Source: Xanthomonas nasturtii (lineage in GTDB: Bacteria; Pseudomonadota; Gammaproteobacteria; Xanthomonadales; Xanthomonadaceae). From it: DNA of 40,493 bases. A program made the translations under genes and the position numbers. Numbering within the stretch: the first letter of the stretch is position 1; each line of letters begins with the position of its first letter. A model generated the notes under the pieces. That model made no database searches. It saw only the letters and a program-made list of their open reading frames with translations, and had not been told where the DNA came from. Location: contig NZ_LYMI01000035.1 in the NCBI RefSeq assembly GCF_001660815.1, forward strand, positions 1 through 40,493. Direction: 5' to 3'. Shown piece after piece: positions 34,415 through 40,493 of the stretch.

Positions 34415-34428
34415 TGACAACGTTGTCT
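34415..34428. promoter_or_regulatory. LacI-type operator, probably NagR-like, kinase side
   Basis: TGACAACGTTGTCT is a palindrome except for its last base and differs from the site at 34128 in two bases. It lies 66 bases before the kinase start codon, suited to control of that gene. The two sites are 287 bases apart, which could also allow looping by a tetramer or paired dimers. Confidence 0.55.
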
Positions 34429-34493
34429 ACCCACTGCCGTTCGTCGGACAACGGGACAAGACGCCAGCCCGCTGCCACTTATCAGGAGAATGC

Positions 34494-35510
34494 GTGAGCG
34501 CAAGCAGCCCAATGGAAGCGGTGTCCTTTCCGCGCCCCGACACCTTCGTTGCCGCAGACGTGGGAGGGACGCATGTGCGCCTGGCACTGGTCTGCGCAAG
34601 CGCCGATGCGCGCAAGCCGGTCACGGTGCTGGACTACCGCAAGTATCGCTGCGCCGATTACCCAGGCCTGGCCGAGATCATGTCCGCGTTCTTTGCCGAG
34701 CTGCAATGCGCGCCGGTACGCCGCGGCGTGATCGCCAGTGCCGGTTATGCGCTGGAAGACGGCTCCGTGATCACGGCCAACCTGCCGTGGGTACTGGCGC
34801 CGGAGCAGATTCGCCGCCAGCTCGGCATGCAGGCCTTGCACCTGGTCAACGATTTCGAAGCGGTCGCCTACGCCGCCAATTACATGGCCGGCAATCAGGT
34901 CATGCAGTTGTCCGGCCCTGCGCAAGGTGCCGCAGGCCCGGCGCTGGTCCTCGGCCCCGGAACCGGGCTGGGTGCGGCGGTATGGATTCCCAATGGCGCC
35001 AACCCGATGGTGTTGCCGACTGAAGCCGGCCACGCCGCGCTCGCCGCCGCCAGCGATCTGGAAGTGGCCTTGCTGCAGGAACTGCGCCGCACGCGCACGC
35101 ACGTGGGCACCGAAACCTTGTTGTCCGGCCCGGGCCTGTTGAACCTCTACACCGCGTTGGCTGCGCTGCGCGGCGAGCCTGCCGTGCATCAAGGTCCGGC
35201 CGATGTCACCGCCGCCGCATTGGCCGGCAACGACGGGCTCGCGCACGATGCATTGCAGGCGTTTTGCGGATTCATGGGCAGCGTGGTCGGCGACATGATG
35301 CTGCTCTATGGCGTGCGCAGCGGCGTCTATCTGGCTGGCGGGTTCCTGCCGCAGATCGCCACCTTCATTGCCAACAGCGACTTTGTCGCACGCCTGCTCG
35401 ACAAGGGCGCATTGCGTCCAGCGCTGGAGCAGGTGCCGGTGAGCATCGTCGAGCATGGCCAGCTCGGCGTCATCGGTGCAGCCAGCTGGTTTCTGCAGCA
35501 CGGCCGCTGA
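34494..35510 (+). CDS. glk: Glk-family sugar kinase (glucokinase or GlcNAc kinase)
   Basis: The 338-residue protein has the Glk (COG0837) pattern: phosphate-binding DVGGTHVRLAL at 22-32, LVNDFEAVAY with likely base D120 at 118-127, and GPGTGLGAA at 154-162. The start is a GTG at 34494, with AGGAGA (34484-34489) 4 bases before it; an ATG at 34512 is a weaker option. By family it phosphorylates glucose in the cytoplasm. Next to the N-glycan cluster and behind a NagR-like site, it fits the NagK-II enzymes proposed for GlcNAc in xanthomonads, so the glk symbol describes family only. It is divergent from the receptor and convergent with rsmE. Confidence 0.85.
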   Translation: MSASSPMEAVSFPRPDTFVAADVGGTHVRLALVCASADARKPVTVLDYRKYRCADYPGLAEIMSAFFAELQCAPVRRGVIASAGYALEDGSVITANLPWVLAPEQIRRQLGMQALHLVNDFEAVAYAANYMAGNQVMQLSGPAQGAAGPALVLGPGTGLGAAVWIPNGANPMVLPTEAGHAALAAASDLEVALLQELRRTRTHVGTETLLSGPGLLNLYTALAALRGEPAVHQGPADVTAAALAGNDGLAHDALQAFCGFMGSVVGDMMLLYGVRSGVYLAGGFLPQIATFIANSDFVARLLDKGALRPALEQVPVSIVEHGQLGVIGAASWFLQHGR

Positions 35511-35520
35511 TTTGATCGCA

Positions 35521-35555
35521 TTCCGCATTCCGCATTCCGCATTCCGCATTCCGCA
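35521..35555. repeat. Five tandem copies of a 7-base unit after the kinase gene
   Basis: TTCCGCA is repeated five times without change, with partial units on both sides, starting ten bases after the kinase stop. Identical copies suggest recent slippage; copy number probably differs between strains. No coding role is visible. Confidence 0.9.
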
Positions 35556-35560
35556 TTCGT

Positions 35561-35628
35561 GTAGGAGTGTCCTTGGACGCGATGAGGCTTTCCCGATAAC
35601 GCCTCATCGCGCGCCAGCGCGCTTCTAC
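35561..35628. repeat. REP-like palindromic repeat between convergent kinase and rsmE genes
   Basis: CGCGATGAGGC (35578-35588) pairs with GCCTCATCGCG (35601-35611) around a 12-base loop, flanked by GTAGGAG (35561-35567) and CTTCTAC (35622-35628). The arrangement matches a common xanthomonad intergenic repeat. It may serve as a transcription end for both genes. Confidence 0.7.
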
Positions 35629-35665
35629 GATTTACGGCGGGCATCACACGACCCGCAACACCGCG

Positions 35666-36400
35666 CTACAGATCCCCGAACCGCGACTGCAGTGCGGCAA
35701 TCGCCGCCAGCCCGGCAGTTTCGGTGCGCAGGATGCGCGGACCCAGTTGCAGGCCGCTAAAACCGGCCTCGGTTAGGATCGTGCGATCGCGCGGCGACCA
35801 GCCGCCTTCCGGCCCAATCGCCACGATGATCCCTTGCGCGACATCCGCACTCAGCGTGGACAGGCGATGCTCGCCCTGCGGGTCCAGTGTCAGCCGTCGC
35901 GCCTGTAGGTCGCTGGCCTGCGCTGCCTCTTGCAAGCCAAGCGGCGCTGCGACGGTTGGTACGCGTGCGCGACCGGATTGCTCGCAGGCCGACACCACCA
36001 CGCTGCGCCAATGCGCGACACGTTTTTCCATGCGTGCTGCATCGAGCTTGACCTCGGTGCGCTCGGCATTGACCGGCACGATGGCCGCAACGCCCAACTC
36101 GGTGGCTTTTTGCAGGACCAGATCCATCTTCTCGCCGCGTGCGATGCCCTGGAGCAGCGTGATGCGTAAGGGCGACTCGTTGGACAGCGCCTCCACGCGT
36201 TCCACCAGCGCGCGCGCCTCGCGCTTGCCGGCCACGGTGATGCGCGCGTGGTAGTCGCTGCCGTCGCCGTTGAACAGGATGCAGGTATCGCCCTCGCGTA
36301 GCCGCAGTACCCGCAGCAGGTGGTTGGCCGACTCTTCCGGCAGCGACACTTCCTGGTCGCAGTGCAGCGGCAGCGCAACATGCGAACGGGTCAGGCGCAT
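35666..36400 (-). CDS. rsmE: 16S rRNA m3U1498 methyltransferase (RsmE)
   Basis: The 244-residue protein starts MRLTRSHVAL. An N-terminal PUA-like domain (about 1-70) is followed by a SPOUT knot methyltransferase with GPEGGWS at 196-202 and LGPRILRTETA at 219-229, the S-adenosylmethionine loop. It methylates uridine 1498 of 16S rRNA in the 30S subunit. The ATG at 36400 has GGAGG 7 bases upstream and overlaps the bioA stop by 10 bases, so the two are co-transcribed. The open frame continues far upstream in bioA, but that is a shadow. Confidence 0.95.
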   Translation of the reverse strand: MRLTRSHVALPLHCDQEVSLPEESANHLLRVLRLREGDTCILFNGDGSDYHARITVAGKREARALVERVEALSNESPLRITLLQGIARGEKMDLVLQKATELGVAAIVPVNAERTEVKLDAARMEKRVAHWRSVVVSACEQSGRARVPTVAAPLGLQEAAQASDLQARRLTLDPQGEHRLSTLSADVAQGIIVAIGPEGGWSPRDRTILTEAGFSGLQLGPRILRTETAGLAAIAALQSRFGDL

Positions 36401-37809
36401 GCGACCGCCTCCGCGATGGCATGGCGCGTGGTCTCGGCCAGCAGCGCAAGCTGCGCGTCGCCCACGCAATACGGCGGCATCCAGTACAGCACGTCGCCGA
36501 GCGGGCGCAGCACCACGCCCTTGTCGAGCGCGGCGCGATAGGCCTTCAGCCCAACCCGCGCCGCAGACGGGAACGGGGTGCGTTTGTCGCCGCCCTGGGT
36601 CAGCTCGAACGCCACGATCATGCCGGCCTGGCGCACGTCCGCCACGGCCGGGTGTTCGCCGATTTGCGCAGCCAGCTCGCGCATGCGCGCGGCCGTGTGC
36701 TGGTTGCGCACAATCACCTCGTCGTCTGCGAAGATCTGCAACGTCGCCAGCGCCGCCGCGCATGCCAGCGGGTTGCCGGTGTAGCTGTGCGAATGCAGGA
36801 AGGCACGCTCGCGCGAATCGTCCAGGAACGCGTCGTACAACTGCTGCGTGGCCAGCACCGCCGACAGCGGCAGAAAGCCGCCGGTCAGCCCCTTCGACAG
36901 GCACAGCAGGTCTGGCATCACGCCGGCCTGTTCGCAGGCGAACAGGGTGCCGGTACGGCCGAAGCCGGTGGCGATTTCGTCGGCGATCAAAAACGCGCCA
37001 TGCGTATCGCATAACTCGCGCGCGCGACGCAGATAGGCCGGGTGGTACATGCGCATGCCGCCGGCACATTGCACGCGCGGCTCCAGAATCAGCGCGCAGA
37101 TTTCGCCGGGCGATCGTTCGAACAGTGCCTGCAGCGCATCGGCGGCCTGCAATGCGTAGTCTTCCGCGCTTTGCCCGGGCTCGGCCAGGTAGGCATCGGG
37201 CGAGGGCGCAAATATCGACTCCAACAGCAGCGGCGCATACACGCGCCGATACAGCGGGATGTCGCCCACCGATAGCGCACCGATGGTTTCGCCGTGGTAA
37301 CCGTTCTCCAGGGCGACAAAGCGCGTGCGCCGGTGCTCGCCACGATTGTGGAAATAGTGGAAGGCCATCTTCAGCGCGACCTCCACGCCGGCCGATCCGT
37401 TGTCGGCATAGAACACCTTGGCCAGCGGCGCGCGCCCTGCCTGGCGCGGCGCGATCGCCAGCAGCTGCTCGGCCAGTTGCACGGCCGGGGCATGCGTGAA
37501 GCCGGCCAGCATCACCTGCTCCAGCTCGCCGGCCTGGCGCGCGATGGCCGCACCGATGCGCGGTTCGGCATGGCCGAACAGGTTGGTCCACCAGCTGCTG
37601 ACTGCGTCCAGATAGTGGCGGCCGTCATGGCCGACCAGCCACGCGCCGTCGCCACGCGCGATTGGCACCAACGGAAGCGTGTGCGGATGCTCGCGCATCT
37701 GCGTGCAGGGGTGCCACAGCACTGCAAGATCGCGTTGCCGCCAATGTTCGGCAGTTTGTGCGGCTGCAGGGTCTGCTAGGATTTCGGGTTCATGAACATG
37801 TCGATGCAT
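36391..37809 (-). CDS. bioA: Adenosylmethionine-8-amino-7-oxononanoate aminotransferase (BioA)
   Basis: The 472-residue class III aminotransferase carries SSWWTNLFGHAEPRI at 71-85, ADNGSAGVEVALKMAFHY at 135-152, DEIATGFGRTG at 277-287 and the PLP lysine K306 in CLSKGLTGG. It makes 7,8-diaminopelargonate, the penultimate intermediate class of biotin synthesis. The protein is longer than typical BioA (about 430) because of an N-terminal extension of about 25 residues. The ATG at 37809 directly follows AGGAGG without the usual spacing, so translation may begin further in. No other bio gene is in the window. Confidence 0.93.
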   Translation of the reverse strand: MHRHVHEPEILADPAAAQTAEHWRQRDLAVLWHPCTQMREHPHTLPLVPIARGDGAWLVGHDGRHYLDAVSSWWTNLFGHAEPRIGAAIARQAGELEQVMLAGFTHAPAVQLAEQLLAIAPRQAGRAPLAKVFYADNGSAGVEVALKMAFHYFHNRGEHRRTRFVALENGYHGETIGALSVGDIPLYRRVYAPLLLESIFAPSPDAYLAEPGQSAEDYALQAADALQALFERSPGEICALILEPRVQCAGGMRMYHPAYLRRARELCDTHGAFLIADEIATGFGRTGTLFACEQAGVMPDLLCLSKGLTGGFLPLSAVLATQQLYDAFLDDSRERAFLHSHSYTGNPLACAAALATLQIFADDEVIVRNQHTAARMRELAAQIGEHPAVADVRQAGMIVAFELTQGGDKRTPFPSAARVGLKAYRAALDKGVVLRPLGDVLYWMPPYCVGDAQLALLAETTRHAIAEAVACA

Positions 37810-37850
37810 CCTCCTATTCTATCGGCCCGCTCCGCGGCTGCGTGCGACGC

Positions 37851-38399
37851 ATGAGCCCGCGCCTGCCGACCATCCACAAGATCACCGATCTGGGCGAGGG
37901 GCCGTTCCGTCGCCAGCAGCTGGATCTGGAATTTTCCAACGGGCAGCGGCGCATCTACGAACGTCAACTCAGCCAGGGCCATGGGGCCGTGGTGGTGGTG
38001 CCGATGCTCGATGCGCAGACCGTGCTGCTGGTGCGCGAATATGCCGCCGGCGTGCATCGCTATGAACTGGGTCTGGTCAAGGGCCGCATCGATGCGGGCG
38101 AGACGCCGGAGCAGGCCGCCGACCGCGAGCTCAAGGAAGAAGCCGGCTACGGCGCGCGCCAGGTGCAGGTGTTGCGCGCGATGACGCTCGCTCCTACTTA
38201 TATGAGTCACCAATCCTGGTTGGTGCTGGCGCGCGACCTCTACCCCGAACGCCTGGTCGGCGACGAGCCGGAAGAGATGGACGTGATTCCCTGGCCGATC
38301 GCCCGTCTGGACGACTTGATGCTGCGCGAAGATTTCTCCGAAGGCCGCTCGCTGGCCGCATTGTTCATTGCGCGCGAATGGCTGGAGCGCAACCGGTGA
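37851..38399 (+). CDS. nudE: Nudix hydrolase, ADP-sugar/NADH type (NudE)
   Basis: The 182-residue protein has a full Nudix box, G78-x5-E84-x7-R92-E93-x2-E96-E97-x-G99, in GRIDAGETPEQAADRELKEE, and starts MSPRLPTIHKITDLG. This is the NudE branch, which cleaves ADP-ribose, NADH and Ap3A in the cytoplasm. Closely related ADP-ribose pyrophosphatases cannot be excluded. It is divergent from bioA with only 41 bases between starts, and its stop overlaps the cysQ start (GTGA). The pairing nudE-cysQ is frequent in gammaproteobacteria. Confidence 0.9.
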   Translation: MSPRLPTIHKITDLGEGPFRRQQLDLEFSNGQRRIYERQLSQGHGAVVVVPMLDAQTVLLVREYAAGVHRYELGLVKGRIDAGETPEQAADRELKEEAGYGARQVQVLRAMTLAPTYMSHQSWLVLARDLYPERLVGDEPEEMDVIPWPIARLDDLMLREDFSEGRSLAALFIAREWLERNR

Positions 38400-39196
38400 T
38401 CCGCATCCCGATGGAATTGCGCGAAACCGTGATCGCCATCGCCCGCGAAGCGGGTGAGGCCATCATGCAGGTATACGCACAGGACTTTGCTGTCGAGATC
38501 AAGGACGACGCCAGCCCGCTGACCCAGGCCGACCTGGCCGCCAATCGGGTCATCGTCGAGAGCTTGCGCCGCGTCACCCCGGATGTGCCGGTGCTGTCGG
38601 AAGAGTCTGCGCACGTTGCCTGGGAAGAGCGGCAGTACTGGACCAGCTACTGGCTGGTCGATCCGCTGGATGGCACCCGCGAGTTCGTCAAGCGCAATGG
38701 CGAGTTCAGCGTCAACATCGCACTCATCCATATGGGCGCGCCGGTGCTGGGGGTGGTGCAGGCGCCTGTCGATGGGCGGGTCTGGTATGCCGCACGCGGC
38801 GAGAACGCTTTCCGCCGCGACGGCGACCGCGACGAGATGCTGCACACCCGCACCCCGGCGGCCATGCCGCTGCGCGTGGCCGCCAGCCGCTCGCACCGCG
38901 ACGCGCGCACCGCTGCCGCACTGGAACGCATGGGCGAGATCGAGGTGGTGGCGCAAGGGTCGTCGTTGAAGTTCTGCCGTATCGCCGAAGGCGACCTGGA
39001 TGTCTATCCACGCTTCGGCCCCACCTGCGAGTGGGACACCGCCGCCGGGCAGTGCGTGCTGCATGCGGCCGGCGGCGTATTGCTGGCCGGTGGCAGCGGC
39101 AAACCGTTCCGCTACAACCGCCGCGATACCTTGCTCAATGGCGACTTCATCGCACTGGGCGACCCCAATCTGCCCTGGCGCGATTGGCTGGCGTGA
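38396..39196 (+). CDS. cysQ: 3'(2'),5'-bisphosphate nucleotidase (CysQ)
   Basis: The 266-residue inositol-phosphatase-fold enzyme has metal-binding LSEES at 67-71, WLVDPLDGTREF at 86-97 and CEWDTAAGQCVL near 218-229. It hydrolyses PAP, a toxic by-product of sulfate assimilation, to AMP. I take the GTG at 38396, which overlaps the nudE stop and has GGAG upstream; the ATG at 38411 has no ribosome site. About 240 bases without a recognisable gene separate it from mazG. Confidence 0.93.
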   Translation: MIRIPMELRETVIAIAREAGEAIMQVYAQDFAVEIKDDASPLTQADLAANRVIVESLRRVTPDVPVLSEESAHVAWEERQYWTSYWLVDPLDGTREFVKRNGEFSVNIALIHMGAPVLGVVQAPVDGRVWYAARGENAFRRDGDRDEMLHTRTPAAMPLRVAASRSHRDARTAAALERMGEIEVVAQGSSLKFCRIAEGDLDVYPRFGPTCEWDTAAGQCVLHAAGGVLLAGGSGKPFRYNRRDTLLNGDFIALGDPNLPWRDWLA

Positions 39197-39435
39197 GTGG
39201 TGCGCGTGGAGGACAGCGCGCGACACCGTGCTGGCGCGACGCGCTGCCACGCGCGCGTTGGACTGCTGCGGCTATGCCTACGCCGCAGCCGCGCAAGAAG
39301 CGGACGACCTGAAAGGTACACTTGGGTGCCCGTGCGCGGTTGCATGCGGGGTCGTGCTGCAGCATGCGATGACATCGCCCCATGTGCGACGTACCGCCGG
39401 CAGCGCACTCACTCTCAAGGTTCCAGGAACACACG

Positions 39436-40386
39436 ATGCCCCAGACCCCGCCGACCGGCGACATCCAGCAGCTGTTGCAGCTGATGGCGCGCCTGCGCGA
39501 TCGCGACCATGGCTGCCCCTGGGATGTGCAGCAGACTTTCGCCAGCATCGCGCCGTACACCATCGAAGAAGCCTATGAAGTGGCCGATGCGATCGACCGC
39601 AACGACCTGGCGGGCCTGCGCGACGAACTGGGCGATTTGCTATTGCAGGTCGTCTTCCATGCGCAGATGGCAGCCGAGCAAGGTGCCTTCGGTTTCGCCG
39701 ACGTGGTCGCCACGCTCAGCGACAAGCTGGTGCGTCGTCACCCGCATGTGTTTGCTGATCAGCAGCTCGACGATGCGCAGGCGGTGAGCGCCACCTGGGA
39801 GCAGATCAAACGCGAGGAACGTCGCGCCGCCGGCAACCAGGACGACTCCGCACTCGCCGGCATCGCGCGCGGTCTGCCCGAATGGCAGCGCTCCACCAAG
39901 TTGCAGGCGCGTGCGGCGCGGGTCGGCTTCGATTGGCCCGGCCCGGCACCGGTGCTGGAGAAACTGCAGGAAGAAATCGAAGAGCTGCGCGTGGAATTCG
40001 CGCGCGGCCCGGTGCACGACAATCAGGCGCGGCTGGAAGACGAACTTGGCGATGTCTTGTTCGTCTGCGCCAATCTGGCGCGGCACGCCAAGGTCGATGT
40101 GGGCGCTGCGCTGCGGCACGCCAACCTCAAATTCGAACGTCGCTTCCGTGCGATGGAAGCACAGGCGCACGCGGCCGGCACTGCATTGAATGCGTTGTCG
40201 CTAAGCGATCAGGAAGCGCTGTGGCAGCAGGTCAAGCGTGGCGAACGAGGCGGCGATGCCTCGGCCATCGACAGTTCGGCAGGCGATGGTTCCACCAGCC
40301 ACGCACCCACCAGCCACGCACCCACCAGCGCCGCAGCGGTGTCCGACCAACCGCCTGGCGACAGCGCTAGTCCACTGAATCATTGA
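39436..40386 (+). CDS. mazG: Nucleoside triphosphate pyrophosphohydrolase (MazG), extended C-terminus
   Basis: The protein has 316 residues, against about 265 in E. coli MazG. Both MazG domains are visible: CPWDVQQTFASIAPYTIEEA with EExxE at 44-48 and ELGDLL at 64-69, then EEIEELRVEF near 179-188 and EDELGDVLF at 201-209. It hydrolyses noncanonical and canonical NTPs to NMP and is tied to ppGpp control. The last 45 residues, after the usual end QQVKRGE, are Ser/Thr/Ala/Pro-rich with a repeated SHAPT motif and look disordered. AGGAA lies 8 bases before the ATG. Confidence 0.93.
   Translation: MPQTPPTGDIQQLLQLMARLRDRDHGCPWDVQQTFASIAPYTIEEAYEVADAIDRNDLAGLRDELGDLLLQVVFHAQMAAEQGAFGFADVVATLSDKLVRRHPHVFADQQLDDAQAVSATWEQIKREERRAAGNQDDSALAGIARGLPEWQRSTKLQARAARVGFDWPGPAPVLEKLQEEIEELRVEFARGPVHDNQARLEDELGDVLFVCANLARHAKVDVGAALRHANLKFERRFRAMEAQAHAAGTALNALSLSDQEALWQQVKRGERGGDASAIDSSAGDGSTSHAPTSHAPTSAAAVSDQPPGDSASPLNH
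40292..40321 (+). repeat. Two tandem copies of a 15-base unit in the mazG 3' end
   Basis: CCACCAGCCACGCAC occurs twice in direct succession (40292-40306, 40307-40321), then a partial copy. It encodes the TSHAP repeats of the MazG tail and keeps the frame, so copy-number change would only lengthen or shorten the tail. Confidence 0.85.
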
Positions 40387-40417
40387 AATCGGATGCATGA
40401 TCCCCAGGTAGTGTGTC

Positions 40418-40493
40418 ATGCAAAGAACGAAGTTGACGATCCAACAGCGTGCTGAATTGGAGGCGGTGATGCGCAAGCGTCACGGCAACGCCG
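40418..40493 (+). CDS. Probable transposase N-terminus (runs off the window)
   Basis: The frame from the ATG at 40418 gives MQRTKLTIQQRAELEAVMRK then RHGNA and is open to the edge. The LTxxQRAELE start followed by basic residues resembles IS630-type transposase N-termini ahead of their helix-turn-helix, but 25 residues are too few for certainty. It starts 31 bases after mazG. The IS edge would lie between 40387 and 40417; no inverted repeat can be checked because the other end is outside. Confidence 0.45.
   Translation, partial: MQRTKLTIQQRAELEAVMRKRHGNA

Larger units (their letters stand above)
33794..34493. other. 700-base divergent control region, receptor versus sugar kinase
   Basis: It holds two LacI-type palindromes (34128-34141 and 34415-34428). 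If the receptor promoter is at the first one, its leader would be over 300 bases; a 60-70 codon minus frame (33992 or 34022 to 33810) ends 16 bases before the receptor ATG but lacks a ribosome site. A weak hairpin GCTGC/GCAGC followed by T6 lies at 34179-34198 on plus. No convincing gene is present. Confidence 0.5.

Noticed and set aside
34062..34478. 138-codon minus frame in the receptor-kinase control region
   Set aside because: Covers both operator palindromes, has no ribosome site at any of its starts and no recognisable motif; more likely regulatory DNA.
35757..37591. Frame joining rsmE and upstream bioA sequence into one 641-codon protein
   Set aside because: RsmE has its own ATG and GGAGG at 36400, and bioA motifs are in a different frame; the fusion is only an open shadow.

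Overview
The window looks like a Xanthomonas chromosome segment. The protein sequences are GC-rich gammaproteobacterial, the central cluster has the gene order of the plant N-glycan utilisation (nix) cluster described in Xanthomonas campestris, an XAC0095-like protein is present, and two intergenic repeats resemble those common in xanthomonads. Species and pathovar cannot be decided from the sequence alone. Both ends of the window carry probable insertion-sequence ends: an IS3-type element on the left and a transposase-like start on the right.

Layout: (1) 1-3.2 kb is an accessory stretch with an IS3-type end beside a cut-off gene tail, a secreted BNR-repeat sialidase-like protein, a lone R-body (RebB-family) gene and a 66-residue unknown gene. 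(2) 3.2-12.9 kb, all on the minus strand, is a type I restriction-modification locus. In transcription order it reads: half-length S-like gene, hsdM, dinD-like gene, rhuM-like gene, full-length hsdS, hsdR, YgjP-type zinc peptidase gene. Most junctions overlap by 4-8 bases, so it is probably translated as a coupled operon. (3) 13.0-13.25 kb is a small XAC0095-like gene. (4) 13.3-30.9 kb, minus strand, holds eight exported glycoside hydrolases in the order GH29, GH18, GH20, GH2, GH3, GH125, GH92, GH35 (nixE to nixL). (5) 31.1-33.8 kb is a TonB-dependent receptor with its own intrinsic terminator. (6) 33.8-34.5 kb is a divergent control region with two LacI-type palindromes, followed on the plus strand by a Glk-family sugar kinase. 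(7) 35.6-40.4 kb is housekeeping: rsmE and bioA on minus, nudE, cysQ and mazG on plus.

Working together: the receptor would bring plant N-glycan fragments across the outer membrane. The eight hydrolases (alpha-fucosidase, GH18 endo-type enzyme, beta-N-acetylhexosaminidase, beta-mannosidase, beta-xylosidase, two alpha-mannosidases, beta-galactosidase) would strip them to single sugars. The kinase would phosphorylate glucose or, more likely in this setting, N-acetylglucosamine. The two palindromes between receptor and kinase have the look of operators of a GlcNAc-responsive LacI-family repressor.

The points most worth a second look are in the restriction locus: an extra single-domain S-like gene ahead of hsdM, DinD and RhuM homologues inserted between M and S, a nine-base C tract inside rhuM that could switch its reading frame, and a 15-bp perfect G/C hairpin between dinD and rhuM. 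I saw no tRNA, rRNA, CRISPR array or replication origin.
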